Below, one piece after another: positions 34,298 through 45,479 of a stretch of 64,000 nt of DNA. The notes under the pieces are model-generated. The model saw nothing but the letters and a program-made list of their open reading frames with translations, was not told where the DNA came from and ran no database searches. The translations under genes and the position numbers were made by a program. How positions within the stretch are numbered: the first letter of the stretch is position 1; each line of letters starts with the position of its first letter. The DNA is from Ovis canadensis (lineage: Eukaryota; Chordata; Mammalia; Artiodactyla; Bovidae): positions 207,947,501 to 208,011,500 of the forward strand of contig NC_091246.1 of the NCBI RefSeq assembly GCF_042477335.2, written 5' to 3'.

Positions 34298-34649
34298 AGT
34301 GGGCACCACATCTTGTCAGCTCTTCCTTTGTAAGAGTTTCTCCGAGCCAGCCCTGACATTTCCTCACTGCCTCCCCCAGTAGCCGAGACCCTCGGCCATC
34401 ACTGTTCTAGGATGATTACAGTCGGCTACATCCTGTATCTCTGTAATTGAGTTCTCCTGATGTTTCACATTTCATCTTATCAATGTTCCTAAAACTCTGC
34501 TCTTTAGAATTCTTATCCAAGGATTGTCTCACGAGAAGACTGAATTGAACTTAGGTTTGTCTGATTCCAAAATTGGTACTCTTTTCACTAGTTCAAATAT
34601 TTATTATGCCTTTTACCCACCACATTTGGTCCAACCTCTCAACCTGGTT
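34298..34649. other. Intronic spacer
   Basis: No gene, splice pair or named repeat seen. Confidence 0.4.
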
Positions 34650-34882
34650 TTAATGTACCTGCTGCTGCTGCTGCTGCTAAGTTGCATCAGTCGTGTCCGA
34701 CTCTGTGCGACCCCATAGATGGCAGCCCAACAGACTCCTCTGTCCCTGGGATTCTCCAGGCAAGAATACTGGAGTGGGTTGCTATTTCCTTCTCCAGTGC
34801 ATGAAAGGGAAAAGTGAAAGTGAAGTCGCTCAGTCATTTCTGACTCTTAGCGACCCCATTGCCTTCTCTGTTAATGTACCTG
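34650..34882 (-). mobile_element. Bov-A2 SINE, partly deleted
   Basis: Antisense dimer (34,662-34,870) beginning with a CTG run; the second monomer is cut after GACTCTTAGCGACCCCATTG, losing its centre. Target duplication TTAATGTACCTG at 34,650-34,661 and 34,871-34,882. Confidence 0.93.
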
Positions 34883-34964
34883 ACTCTTGCTCAAATTTTA
34901 CTTACCAATTTTATTTCCTACTTTTCTAACATGAAGCTTCTATTCCTACTGATTGAATCTCACT

Positions 34965-35261
34965 GCCCTTCTAATTGGAGAAAGCAATGGCAACCCACTC
35001 CAGTACTCTTGCCTGGAAAATCCCATGGACATAGACAGAGGAGCCTGGTAGGCTACTGTCCATGGGGTCTCGAAGAGTCTGACACAACTGAGCAACTTCA
35101 CTTTCACTTTCATGCGTTGGAGAAGGAAATGGCAACCCACTCCAGTGTTCTTGCCTGGAGAATCCCAGGGATGGGGGAGCCTGCTGTGCTGCCGTCTATG
35201 GGGTGGCAGAGTCTGACACGACTGACACGACTTAGCAGCAGCAGCAGCAGCCCTGCTAATT
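34965..35261 (+). mobile_element. Bov-A2 SINE, inverted relative to its neighbour
   Basis: Sense dimer (34,977-35,249): GGCAACCCACTCCAGTACTC, linker CATGCGTTGGAGAAGGAAAT, second monomer, then CAGCAGCAGCAGCAG. Near-perfect duplication GCCCTTCTAATT/GCCCTGCTAATT at 34,965-34,976 and 35,250-35,261. Confidence 0.93.
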
Positions 35262-36002
35262 TGTTCGTGCTCTCTGTTTTAGAATGCCTTTTCCTTTTTC
35301 CTCTGACCTAAGCACAATCTCCAGGTTAAGTCCACCTGCCCTAATCATGTTACTCTCCTTGGATTCTTCTTCTACCCTTTTGCCTGCATCATTCTTTAGA
35401 ACACTCTTATATACTCTCTCTTTTACTCCCTTATACCATTGTGTTCTTAATTCTTGCTTTCCCAGCTAGACTGCAAGTCCTCAGAGGGCACTGATGGACC
35501 TTGTATGCTGTCTTTGAACCATCTACAAGCCTTGGGCACAGCACACCCTTGATAAGTAGACCTGTAGAATCAATAAATTAGAAAGGTGATTTTTTTTGTT
35601 GTTTTTTTAAAAGATGGGCTTTGATATTGCCTATGTACTGCTCATCATTGTGTCTTCAGAGCCTAATTTGCAGCTTGACACCTAGTCATGACCTCAATAA
35701 ATGTTTGTTAATGTAGAAATTAATGTTGACATTGGATGAAAGGGACCAGCATTTGAAGAAGAGTCTGTCAAGGAGTTTTTTCCCGTTTTTTTTTCAGTGG
35801 TTCTAATAAGTCTCTTCATTCATCAGTTGTGAGGATTCTGAGACCTCGGCATTTTCCAGAGTTGAGATAATGATGGAGGCTGGCACTTGTGAGTTAGAAT
35901 TAAGGAGGCTGTCGTTATTTTAAGGTGGAGTGATGGGTCCCATTAGTGAGCACAAGTGAAAGCACTGAGGCCTTATGCCAGTATTTTATACACAGAGTTA
36001 TC
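35262..36002. other. Intronic stretch with L2-like 3' ends
   Basis: 35,460-35,580 (CTAGACTGCAAGTCCTCAGA) and 35,640-35,715 (CATTGTGTCTTCAGAGCC, CTCAATAAATGTTTGTTAAT) resemble L2/MIR3 3' ends in + orientation. Low certainty; no gene. Confidence 0.4.
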
Positions 36003-36237
36003 ATTTCTATAAATGGGCTTCTCAGGTGGCGCTAGTGGTAAAGAACCTGCCAAAAAAGACGTGGTTTCAGTCCCTGGGTCAGAAAGATCCCCTGGAGGAG
36101 TGCACGGCAACCCGCCCCAGTATTCTTGCCTGGAGAATCCTATGAACAGAGGAGCCTGCCGGGCTACCGTCCATAGGGTTGCAAGGAATTGGACACAACT
36201 GAAGCAGCTTAACATGCATGCATGTATTTCTATAAAT
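36003..36237 (+). mobile_element. Bov-tA SINE with 12-bp target duplication
   Basis: Element 36,015-36,225: GGGCTTCTCAGGTGGCGCTA, body CAGTATTCTTGCCTGGAGAA. The TGCAATGCAGG loop of the head is replaced by CCAAAAAAG. Perfect ATTTCTATAAAT at 36,003-36,014 and 36,226-36,237. Confidence 0.93.
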
Positions 36238-36258
36238 ATTCAGACTAATCGGCTCTAA

Positions 36259-36465
36259 GGGCTTCCTGGGTGGCTCAGTGGTACAGAATCTGCTTGTGAA
36301 GCAGGAGACGTGGGTTCCATCCCTGGGTCGGGAAGATTCCCTGGAGAAGAAAATGGCAACCCGCTCCAGTATTCTTGCCCAGGAAATCCCGTGGACAGAG
36401 GAGCCTGGCAGGCTACAGTCCAAGGGGTCACAAAGAATCGGACACAACTTAGTGACTAAACAACA
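36259..36465 (+). mobile_element. Bov-tA SINE, second of a tandem pair
   Basis: Same orientation, starting 21 bases after the previous target duplication. Head GGGCTTCCTGGGTGGCTCAG, B box GGTTCCATCCC, end GGACACAACTTAGTGACTAA. Sequence differences show independent insertions, not a tandem duplication. Confidence 0.92.
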
Positions 36466-38244
36466 GCAACAACAGTTGCAGAGCAACCCAATCATTTCAT
36501 TTAAAAGCTTCTTGAACATTTAAAAAAAAAAATCTGGGAATCCATCTAGGGATGAAAAGCGAGGTAGGGAAAAATTGCCACACCCATTCTGCTGTATCAG
36601 GACAAAGTTCAGTTCTTTCAACTTTTAATAAGACTCACTTTGTACAAGGCCCTGTTTCTACCGGGAAGGAGTTTATAGTTCAGCAGGAGAAAGAACATAT
36701 GCATCCCAGAAACAAAGGTCTAAGAGAGCTCAGAAGGGAAAATTTCCTTCTGCTTGGGGAGTGGTGAGGGCCTTCCAAGAGTGACGGTTGTTTGAGCTGA
36801 TTATTGAAAGGCTTCGGGTGAGATTTCAGTAACTATATTGGGAATATAGAGGTGGGGAAAGGGCCACAGCATTGGGAGGAGCACAGGGCAGGCATCCCAG
36901 GGTTTTTTGACTCTAACATCAGTCCTCTTATATATTTTACTACCACTACACCGAAGCTGAAATGCTTCTAGGACCCTCCTGGGTAGTAGTAATGAAACTT
37001 AAAGGATATACGAATACCTGCAACTGTTACTTTTGGTGCCAAGTGCTGAACTGACCATGACATAAAGCGCAAAATAAATCTTGTAAGGATTATAATTGGT
37101 GTGTTTCTGGGTAGCATCCAGCTTGCCTAGAATTCCTGAGAAAGATTCTTGCAATGTGGAAACACCACTGAAGGCTGAAACTTTCTTAGTAATGTAAACA
37201 GGTCAGCCCTGATCGTGGTCCTAAGTAACCAGGCATCTGTGGGACACTGCGATCCTAGCAGAGCATGAATAAACAGCTGCATGAGTAAACATGCTGTTAT
37301 GTAGTTCCCAGGTTCTGATTCTGACCCCATGGATTATGAAGCTAGGACAGATGGGTATGTGTTTCAGGGAGACAGATTTGGGGTCAGGATAAGGAAGATG
37401 GTCCTGTAATGGATCGAGCTATTTCACGAGGTGATAAGACTCTGTGACTAAATGTATTCAGGCATGGGCTATACCAGGCAATGTCTACATACATGCATTA
37501 GCTCCATCTTTCCTCAAATCAGTACTATTGCCACCTCCCACCTCATTTTACCGATGGGCCATCCTGAAGCCTAGAAAGGCTGAGTGGTGAGTACATTACA
37601 GAGCAGGTGTCAACCCTGGCAGTTTGAAAGCAGAGACTGAATATGTACTGGAAGAGGAAAGGGGGCCTCAGATGGCCACTAAGATTTTTAAGGACGCTTC
37701 CTCACGCTAGGATCAAGTCTTAATTCTCCTTTGGGGATCAAGATGCTAATTGTTGCCAAGTACTAATTCATCAACAGCAGCACCCAATTCCTATAAATTC
37801 AGAACAAAGAGAATGCAGCCATCACCATCATGATGGCTACCACTCACTGATTTAAAACTAACAGCCCTCTTGCAAGGTAGGGATTATGTATCCTTTTAAG
37901 GAAGGGGCACCATAGCTCTGCCAAGTTACATAGCTTGATCAAATCTACAGAGTTGATGAGCAGCTTTTTTCTCATATCACCCTTTAAGGTAATGCATGGT
38001 GATGATGTCAGACATAGTTACCTATCAGTTCAGCATAGACACCAACCATTCAGAGAGGCCACCAGCGATACACAACACTGTGATTCTTCTCAGAGACGGG
38101 AGTCCCTTGAGGTCCTGTTGAGGCAAGGTCTGAAGGGATTCGAAAGCTTGGTAGTTCACCAAGATGACACATCTGGAGTTCCAGAAAACTGTAACACCTT
38201 CTTTTTATGTTCAGCATTTATCTGATTTTACACATCAGACGTCT
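36466..38244. other. Intronic stretch with MIR remnants
   Basis: 37,480-37,640 carries an antisense MIR-like pattern (CTCATTTTACCGATGGGCCA, CCTAGAAAGGCTGAGTGG). Otherwise unique-looking; no exon with paired splice sites noticed. Confidence 0.4.
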
Positions 38245-38429
38245 TAGGGATTCCCAGTGACACTAGTGGTAATTCGGGAGACGTAAGGGACGCAAGTTCG
38301 ATCCCTAGGTCGGGAAGATCTCCTGAAGAAGGGAATGGCAACCCACTCCAGTATTCTTGCCTGGCGAATTCCATGGACAGAGGAGCTTGGTGAGCTCTAC
38401 GCAAAGAGTCAGATACAACTGAGTAACTA
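38245..38429 (+). mobile_element. Bov-tA SINE
   Basis: GGGATTCCCAGTGACACTAG, B box AGTTCGATCCC, body GGCAACCCACTCCAGTATTC, ending GATACAACTGAGTAACTAA directly before a CA run, which probably grew from the SINE tail. Confidence 0.9.
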
Positions 38430-38455
38430 ACACACACACACACACACACACACAC
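38430..38455. repeat. (CA)n microsatellite at a SINE tail
   Basis: About thirteen CA units immediately 3' of the Bov-tA. Confidence 0.9.
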
Positions 38456-38889
38456 TATAATTGTATTTCACACAGATTTCTGAATAAGGAAAAGTAGTTT
38501 CACAATGGCACTTTTGTGTTCTCCTTGTAAATGTGTCTTCCTCACTCCTTTTCTTGCTTTTACTTTGCTGTACTCTGAGACCCATCTGTCTGGACACCAT
38601 CCCCTCTTTCTTCCTCAAGTGTCTCTTTCCATCATCTCTCTTTCCCTCAGGGTCTCAACCAGCCTTCATTTTTGTCTCATAAGCATTCATAAATCTTTCT
38701 CATTCTTTAATAACAAGAGATGTCAAACAAAGTCCTCGTGGTCCCTTCCTTGTGAGTCTGGTCGTGTTCCATCTCCCTCCGTGGTCTGAGGAGGCATCTC
38801 CTTGAAGAACAGGTCCTCACGCATCACCATCCCTGCCCCAGCTCCCCTTTCTTCTCCACCCTCTACAGCCCTGTCCTCTTGTAACAGCC
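38456..38889. other. Pyrimidine-rich intronic stretch
   Basis: C/T-rich on the + strand; frames here are a by-product of composition. May be the start of the L2 remnant that follows. Confidence 0.35.
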
Positions 38890-39720
38890 CCCTCTGTGCT
38901 TCAAACTGCCAGACCCGTGGCCCAGGATTCTCTTAGAATTCTTGCCCTGTGCACTGCCTCTGGTGTTGCTGATCTCGCCACCTTGAAACCTTGCCCACCT
39001 GTTTTCTGAGTCATTCCTCTCCTGATTTCTTTGCTGTTGCCCAACTGCTCTGTACTAGAGTTCTCTGCAGGCTCCTCTTCTCCTCCCAGACCTCAGCACT
39101 CTTGAAGGTTCATGCTTCAACCCTGTCTGCTCACCTACTCCTTTATTCTGTTCCCACCTATAGCTGTCGATTCCTCAGTCTGCAACTCCGACCGGGAACT
39201 CTCCTGATACCTGTGCCAGGCATCTTAAACTCACTGAGTTCAGAACTCTGCTTCTAGCCAGCCTACTCCTTCTGGGTTCTCTACCTCGGCTAATGAAGCC
39301 ATTTGATCAGTTTTAAAATCTGGGAGTTGTTATAGGATCCTCTCTCTTACTCAACCCCTATTCTTCATTGATAACTCAGCCATGTAAAAACTATCTTCTG
39401 AAACCCTTAATTCTGCCCTCACCTCTCCAGGCCATTACCTCCACAGCTGCCTTGGTTCAAGCCCTCATCACTCTCTCGAGGGTCACTGCTGTAGCTTTGT
39501 AACTGGTCTCGCTGCCTTGTCTGGCCTGCTTCCAATCCCTTCCCCACACTGCCGCCTTTCTAAAAGGCAAATTTGATCACGGACTCTCTGCTGCTTAAAA
39601 CCCTTCTGCAGAGTCACTGCTCCTCCAGGATAAAAATCTAAGCTCCCTAGCCTGGCACAAAAGCTCCTTTGTGATCTGGCTCTCCCTTCGGGTGTGTATC
39701 AAAGTCTTCCCTAATGATCC
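38890..39720 (+). mobile_element. Ancient L2/CR1-type LINE
   Basis: The 39,330-39,700 part follows the CR1/L2 ORF2 C-terminal pattern: GGTTCAAGCCCTCATCACTC, AACTGGTCTCGCTGCCTTG, CACACTGCCGCCTTTCTAAA, TGCTTAAAACCCTTCTGCAG, GATAAAAATCTAAGCTCCCT. The DNA encodes the degraded RT tail of such elements. Upstream text to 38,890 is similar in style but weaker. Confidence 0.6.
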
Positions 39721-39837
39721 TGGTCCCCACTGACTACCCTTGCCCATAGCATCCCTCCTAAAGGAAATGAGTTGTTACAGGAGAGAAATGAGAGGAGGTA
39801 TGGGAACAGAGAAGAGATTACAGGGCTGTGGTGTCCT

Positions 39838-40310
39838 GTACCATGACCACTAGCTGCCTGTGGCTGCCGAGCACTTGAAACACACCTGGTCCAAACAGAG
39901 ATATGAGTGAAATACATCACGGATTCAAACTCAGCATGCAAAAAAAGAGCGTAAAATAGCTCATTATCAAATTTTAATATTGATCCCATGTTAAAACAGT
40001 AACATTTCGAATATAGTAGGTTGAATAAAGCATTATTAAAGCTAATTTCTTTTTATTTTATTTTTTAACATGGCTACTAGGAAATCATAAACTACCTGTG
40101 TTTGGCTTCCCTGGTGGCTCAGATGGTAAAGAGTCTGCCTGCAATACAGGCATCCCTGGGTCAGGAAGATGCCCTGGAGAAGGAAATGGCAACCCACTCC
40201 AGCATTCTTACCTGGAGAATCCCATGGACAGAGGAGCCTGGCAGGCTTGCTGTCCACACCTTCACTGTGTGGCTTGCATTGTAGTGCTATTGGACAGCAT
40301 TAGTGGAGGA
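39838..40310 (+). mobile_element. Old DNA-transposon-type repeat split by a SINE
   Basis: Left half 39,838-40,104 (ACCACTAGCTGCCTGTGGCT, GAGCACTTGAAACACACC, ACATGGCTACTAGGAAATCA) and right half 40,251-40,310 (TGTGGCTTGCATTGTAGTGC, TATTGGACAGCATTAG) are collinear parts of one mammalian MER-type element. Its two ends (TAGCTGCCTGTGGC and TTGGACAGC) are not enough for me to name the family. Confidence 0.55.
40105..40250 (+). mobile_element. Bov-tA SINE lacking its 3' end
   Basis: GGCTTCCCTGGTGGCTCAGA through AGAGGAGCCTGGCAGGCTTG; the CAAAGAGTCGGACACGAC end is absent. CTGTGT on both sides (around 40,096 and 40,265) may be a short target duplication. Confidence 0.9.
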
Positions 40311-40447
40311 CAACTCCTTGCTCCCAGGAGATACATCTTGTTTGAACCACTCCCAAAAGCTTTCTGAATGATTGAGTCAACCCTACAGGTGTAGAGAAGC
40401 AGCAATTGTTCCATTTCATAAATCCAGAGATACTAAGTTGGCATAGA

Positions 40448-40520
40448 TGGACCATGCTGCAGTCCATGGGGTCGCAAAGAGTCAGACACGACTGAGCGAC
40501 TGAACTGAACTGAACTGAGA
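40448..40520 (+). mobile_element. BovB extreme 3' end
   Basis: GGGTCGCAAAGAGTCAGACA, CGACTGAGCGACTGAACTGA plus two more ACTGA units: about 70 bases of the BovB 3' terminus with its diagnostic short tandem tail. Confidence 0.85.
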
Positions 40521-40826
40521 TATTAAATGCTTTAGATAAGATTGAGTTTCACAGAGACAGATTGTGAAAATTGCAGCAGGGAGCCCCTCGTACCACGTAT
40601 TCAGGGCTGAAATCCCAAGTCAGGCACATCTGTCTCCCCCGACCCACCCCGTCTCCCTCGGAAGCAGGGAGACTGTGTTGGAGGGAGGCTTTGAGGTAGA
40701 TAGGAGGAGCAAGGACAGGGCAAGAGGCGCCCCATTCCCAGGAAGCCTCCTGCTTGTAAGGTGCAGACAGAACACCAGGAGCTACGACCTCTGAGATCCC
40801 TCATCCTGCCGTGGATCCCTCCCCAG
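40521..40826. other. Unique intronic sequence before candidate exon A
   Basis: Moderately GC, no repeat recognised; ends in the acceptor-like CCCTCCCCAG. Confidence 0.4.
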
Positions 40827-40896
40827 TCTTGAGTCTCAATAACATGTCCATGATGAAGCCACTGTGCATCAAACAAAATGACCTGCCTAACAGCTG
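40827..40896 (+). other. Candidate exon A (70 nt, contains ATG)
   Basis: Preceded by GATCCCTCCCCAG (acceptor) and followed by GTAAGT, a perfect donor hexamer. It lies in repeat-free sequence. An ATG at 40,844 (with in-frame ATGs at 40,850 and 40,853) opens 17 codons beginning MSMMKPLCIKQNDLP, which I do not recognise. The polypyrimidine tract is interrupted, which lowers the score. If spliced to candidate exon B the junction reads TG+A, a stop, so the ATG would form a short upstream ORF. Could equally be a chance pair of splice-like sites. Confidence 0.35.
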
Positions 40897-42149
40897 GTAA
40901 GTTCTCCTCAGTTGTGCCTTAGGATACTGGGGGCAGCAGTCTGTGGATCATTTGGCCTAAAAGGCTTGGAGTAAGGTATAGAGCTGTCACAAGGACCCGG
41001 AAGATAATATGTCCTAACAGATACGCAGAGCTTTCTGTCTTCAAGTGGAAAAGCCAAACAGTGATAGAAAAGCAGAACTTATCAGGTTGGCGCCAGGAGA
41101 AACGTGAAGGTAAAGAGAAGAAGCCATGACTCTTAAGGGAAAAGTCCCATGGAATCCCATGCCGGTGAGGCTGATAGGCAGTGGGCCTCAGCGCTTGTAT
41201 TCTGGTGGTTTGCATGCTGTGTTCTATTGAACCCCTCAGTTCTAATAAGAATGCCCTGGGCAGTTGTTCTGACTTGCCTTTGTATATCAGGCATTAGTAT
41301 AAGATTCTGGTAGGGGGAAAGGCGGTTGTGTTAAAAGTTTGAAAGTCATACTGTACAGAGACTGGCCTGAGAAAGTGGTGACCACCCAGGTGTGGTGACT
41401 GCTCTCCCATTGGCAACATCTGGGACCAGTTCGGGCCCTTGGCAGGGGCTCCAGCTCCTTTCCATCTGAAGCTGAGTGACTCTCCATTGGACTGACCGTG
41501 CAGTCTGCCTCCCCTTACCCGGGAAGCCAGAACCGTCTCATTCTCGGGTACTGAATTTCCGCTTTGCACCCCAGGTTCTCTCTCACATTCCCAAGTCCCC
41601 ACTTTGAGTTCTTGTGTAGGAATCCCAAATTGCCTTTGGTAAGGGTCCCATCACTTACCTCCAAGCTTTCTTAAGCCGATAGTCTTGCCTCTGAGCTACA
41701 AGCCCTATATAGTAAGTGCCTGCTGCTCCATTTCAAGCTTCTTCAAAACTGACTCCTGCCAGCAAAGGGCCAGAAACTTAGTTGGCTGCCCTGCTGGTCT
41801 CTGTGGTCCCATTTGTACCATAGATGCAATTTGGGAAGAGAAGGGGAAGGCAAGTGTAGGCTGATTTTCCTAAATTATGGTATATCTGCTTCTTTGTTCC
41901 CTGCGGGAAAGTTGGTCTTACATGTAGACTAGAAAGGTAGCTGCTGCCTTTATAATGGTGTGATTTCAGAATTCATTCTACTTAAAAGAGCTTTTCAAAT
42001 ATCAATACTTACTCTTCCTTGCTCTCTAATATGCAAAAGCCTGCATTGTAAAAGCTCTGTTTTCTTTCCCAAGACCGATATGGTTTGGAAGAGAAAGAGA
42101 GCAAATTTGATGCTTGGAAAGCCTAGTTTTGACTCATGTAATTGACTGG
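40897..42149. other. Intronic stretch, nothing recognised
   Basis: Mixed composition. Minus-strand frames at 40.9-41.6 kb up to 102 codons show no homology and no splice context. No repeat family seen. Confidence 0.4.
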
Positions 42150-42310
42150 ATGTAATGAACTTGAGTCAATTACTTGATCTTCCTGAAGATTAATTTTTCT
42201 GAACCTCAGTTTTCTCATTTATGAAGTGAAATTAATAATACCTACTTGCTTTGTTACGATTTTTTTTATGACTAAATAAGGTATAAAGTGCCCAGCAGCA
42301 GGGCCTAAAA
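42150..42310 (+). repeat. MIR SINE fragment
   Basis: GAGTCAATTACTTGATCTTC, CTGAACCTCAGTTTTCTCAT, TTAATAATACCTACTTGC, AAAGTGCCCAGCAGCAGGGC: degraded MIR 3' half. Confidence 0.7.
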
Positions 42311-45004
42311 TGCAATGCTAAGGAAGTGGCAACTTATCAGATTTTACAGACCCTTTCCTGAGACTGATAAGGAAGAAGATAAGAAATCTGGATCTAGAGA
42401 CCCAGAATTCAGCCATCCCTGGGTGAAAAAGGATCAGAAGGAAGTTGCCTTCACATTTTTGCTTAAGGCCAGTCCTGCCTAATGGTTTGCGTTTGTGAAA
42501 ATATTCATCTGGGATTATGAATGCAGCATGAAGCTATGGGGGAAAAAAAAAAGACATGTTTACATCCTCTGCCAGGATAATATAAGAATAAACAAAGCAA
42601 GTTTTTGAATCTCTGAATAGTCAGGTGCACTGCCATCAAAATAAACTTTTATTTCTATTCTTTGCTGATAAATTATAGATAAAGGAAGCCACTAAAATAA
42701 CCCAGAAAAGAAAGATTCATATACAAATTAGATACCAGGAACAGGCTTCACACTTTGTTGGAGCCATTCTTTCCTTAACTGTGGGTGTTTGGGAAGTTCT
42801 TTTATTTGTCACCTTTGTTGCTGACAAAAAGAGAGAGAAAGCTTTAGTATACTCAGGAGAGAATGGTTTTGATTGGAGGCGTGTTGTTCTCAGTGTGGGC
42901 TAACTTTCCTGTATTGTAGTGATTGCTAATACATAACTGAGGAAATCTGTAAACAGAGCTGGATCTGACATACTGCCGCTTCTAACTGACCTGTGTTTAT
43001 TATAGGAATGGGGGCAGTCCTATAATTTTTAAAGGGGAAAGTGGAAGATGTTATGCTGGCTACTGTGACTGCTAGTGTCCTCATCCAGAAGGTCTTTGTC
43101 CTTTTTCCTGTGTTTATCCTGTGAAGTCTAAATGATGGACTGGACTCAGTGCATGCAGGGGCTGTCAATGGCTTCCTGGGGCCTTGATGCAATTGATCGC
43201 TCCATGGTGATACTAGAGCGTCAGTGGAGTGTCGTATTCAACCCATGAACACTCACAAAGAGAGTATAAACCCGCTACCTTTAATGCTGTTAAAAATAAT
43301 AGCATTAAAAATATTATTTAGTGTTAGTTTGTGGCATTAACATATAAACTCACTTATTGTTCTACTAGTCTTGGAATAAGAACTGTTGCAGTGGGCGGTA
43401 TCAACTGAGGTGGTCATGACAACATTAATTTATCGTTTCCAAACCTTGGTAGGATTTTACCTTCTGAATCTTCTGGATTGTCTGTGGTTATTTCTCATTT
43501 GTTAAGGCGAGGCATATTTAGCTGTTCCTTACGGAAATGCACTAGAAGTATCTTCATGAAGGTTGATGAAAATTGTTCCTTTTTTTGCAAATCATTTTTT
43601 TCTCTCTATCAAGACATTTTTGGATTCTAACTTTTAAAAATTTAACCTCTCAGTGGTGCATCTTTCACCTGTTTGTCAATTATGCTTTTGAGGAAGGTGT
43701 TTCCTTTGTCATTGATAAACTGTGGACCAAGACAGTCCAAAGACAGAGTTCTGTGACTTTCTCCAAGAGACTTCTTGACATCCACGCATGAATTGTTAGC
43801 TGCGTTTTGTTGCTTTGTTTCTTTGAACGAGTTTGATCATCTTGCGCTTGGGTTTATTTTCTTGCCCCCAAGCTCTCTCTGAGAGGATACAGCCAGGAAA
43901 AGCTTAATCAGATGCCTTAGTGATACCGTCATTATTGATCCACTTACTGCCAATCATAGAACCTGTATTATGAAATGCAATGAGATTAATTTGGAGTAGC
44001 TTGTAGATTGCATACATTTTTCTTTAGAAAAGTTTACTCAAGAGCATATGTACATACCCTATTTTTTATTTATTTTTAGAAAATAATTTTGTAAAGTAAA
44101 CTGATACTTCACCTCTAACTTCAACTCATATGAGCTTGTTTGGTTCAAAGGAATTGCTTTCTTGTGTATCACTCAGTTCTCTTTATGGAATCATTGCTTT
44201 GAAAACTAGCTGGTGGTGGGGTGGGAAATCAGACCTCGGGCGTCACTCCAGCACATCGTTATACTCACTCCTCCTGGGACAGGCAGGAATCACACTGAGG
44301 CACGTCCGCACAGCGTGCTGGCATCTATGTCAGTGGCTCCACGACAGCTTCACTAACTGTGACCACGACGGAGAATGCACTGATGGCATCGTGTCCCTAG
44401 CGGATGTGTTTTCTCCAAGTGGAAAATTCTGTATCATTTGAAAAAGTTCCCCACCCCCCGCCACCCACCACATAAGCTCTTTGACTTTTTCATTAATATC
44501 AAATGTCAATTATACAAACAATATTTATGTGCTGTATTTTGTTTCCTTTGTGTACAAAATAGTCTTCTACATGCTTTTTACCTTGGACTCAATGGGAAGA
44601 AAAAATAATGTGAAAGAACAGTAGCACTGAGGAATTCAAACCTGCAATAAAAAGAAATAAACTCTTACTTCCTAGAAATACGGCTCTTTGGTAGTGCTTT
44701 ATATTTTACAAAATACTTTCAACAAGTTTTTTGTTTTTTTGCAAAAAACTTTTTTTCTGTCTATAAAAATAATTGCATATCATTGAATTTGGAAAAAATA
44801 CTGAGTGGGTAAAAGAATTAAAAGTCAGCTAAAATTTCACCATCCAGAGATCATCTTTGTTAGCACCTGGATATGCATTCATGTGTGGTTGTGAGTATGT
44901 GCATACATTGTGTGCGCGTGTGTGTGTGTGTGTGTGTGTGCTTAAACTAGCTTCATGGTGGACCTGAGAAGTTTGTACGGAACAGTCAGTATGACTTAAA
45001 AATG
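42311..45004. other. Long intronic stretch, mostly unique
   Basis: About 2.7 kb without a young insertion. 44,810-44,880 has an old antisense L1-like phrase (AAAATTTCACCATCCAGAGA). A TG/GCGC microsatellite is at 44,909-44,940. An isolated 103-codon ATG frame at 44,130-44,441 is not called a gene. Confidence 0.4.
44909..44940. repeat. (TG)n microsatellite with CG interruption
   Basis: TGTGTGCGCGTGTG followed by a pure TG run; variable-length type. Confidence 0.88.
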
Positions 45005-45238
45005 CCTTGGAATCAGACAGTTTGAAATTTTAGACCTGGCTATACTACTTACGTAGTGACTGTAAATTGCCTAAACTATCAAAACTTCCATTTCTACTTC
45101 TATAAAATGGGGATAATAATAGTATGCATCTACTAGGTTTATTGCATAAGAATTAATAAAATAATACATATAAAATACTTAGCATGGTACATGCCTCGTA
45201 GTAAATGCTCAATAAGTGTGAGCTATTGTTATTATACA
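45005..45238 (+). repeat. MIR SINE
   Basis: GAATCAGACAGTTTGAAATT, ACTTCTATAAAATGGGGATA, ATAATAGTATGCATCTACTA, GTAGTAAATGCTCAATAAGT: near full-length MIR. Confidence 0.82.
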
Positions 45239-45289
45239 GGTTCTCTTGTCTCTTGTCCTAACTTTATTTTCTAGTAGCAATTTCTCTTG

Positions 45290-45455
45290 TCAAAAAACAT
45301 TACTTGAGAAGTATTTGGAATGACTGCATATATTTCAATACATGAATATACCTTAATGTAATCATTTCTCTATGCTTAGACCATTTCCAGTTCTTTGCTG
45401 TCACGAAGAGCGCCACAGTTAATATCCTTTACATTCATTTCTGTGCATAGACAAC
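45290..45455 (-). repeat. Old L1-like remnant
   Basis: CCATTTCCAGTTCTTTGCTG followed by AATATCCTTTACATTCATTT resembles the antisense L1 wording also seen at 24.6 kb. Low certainty. Confidence 0.35.
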
Positions 45456-45479
45456 AAAATGAATTACTAATGGCATTTT

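Noticed and set aside
34660-34678. (CTG)n run as a trinucleotide-expansion locus
   Set aside because: It is the normal end of the Bov-A2 SINE; the matching CAG run at 35,235-35,250 is the same feature on the inverted copy.
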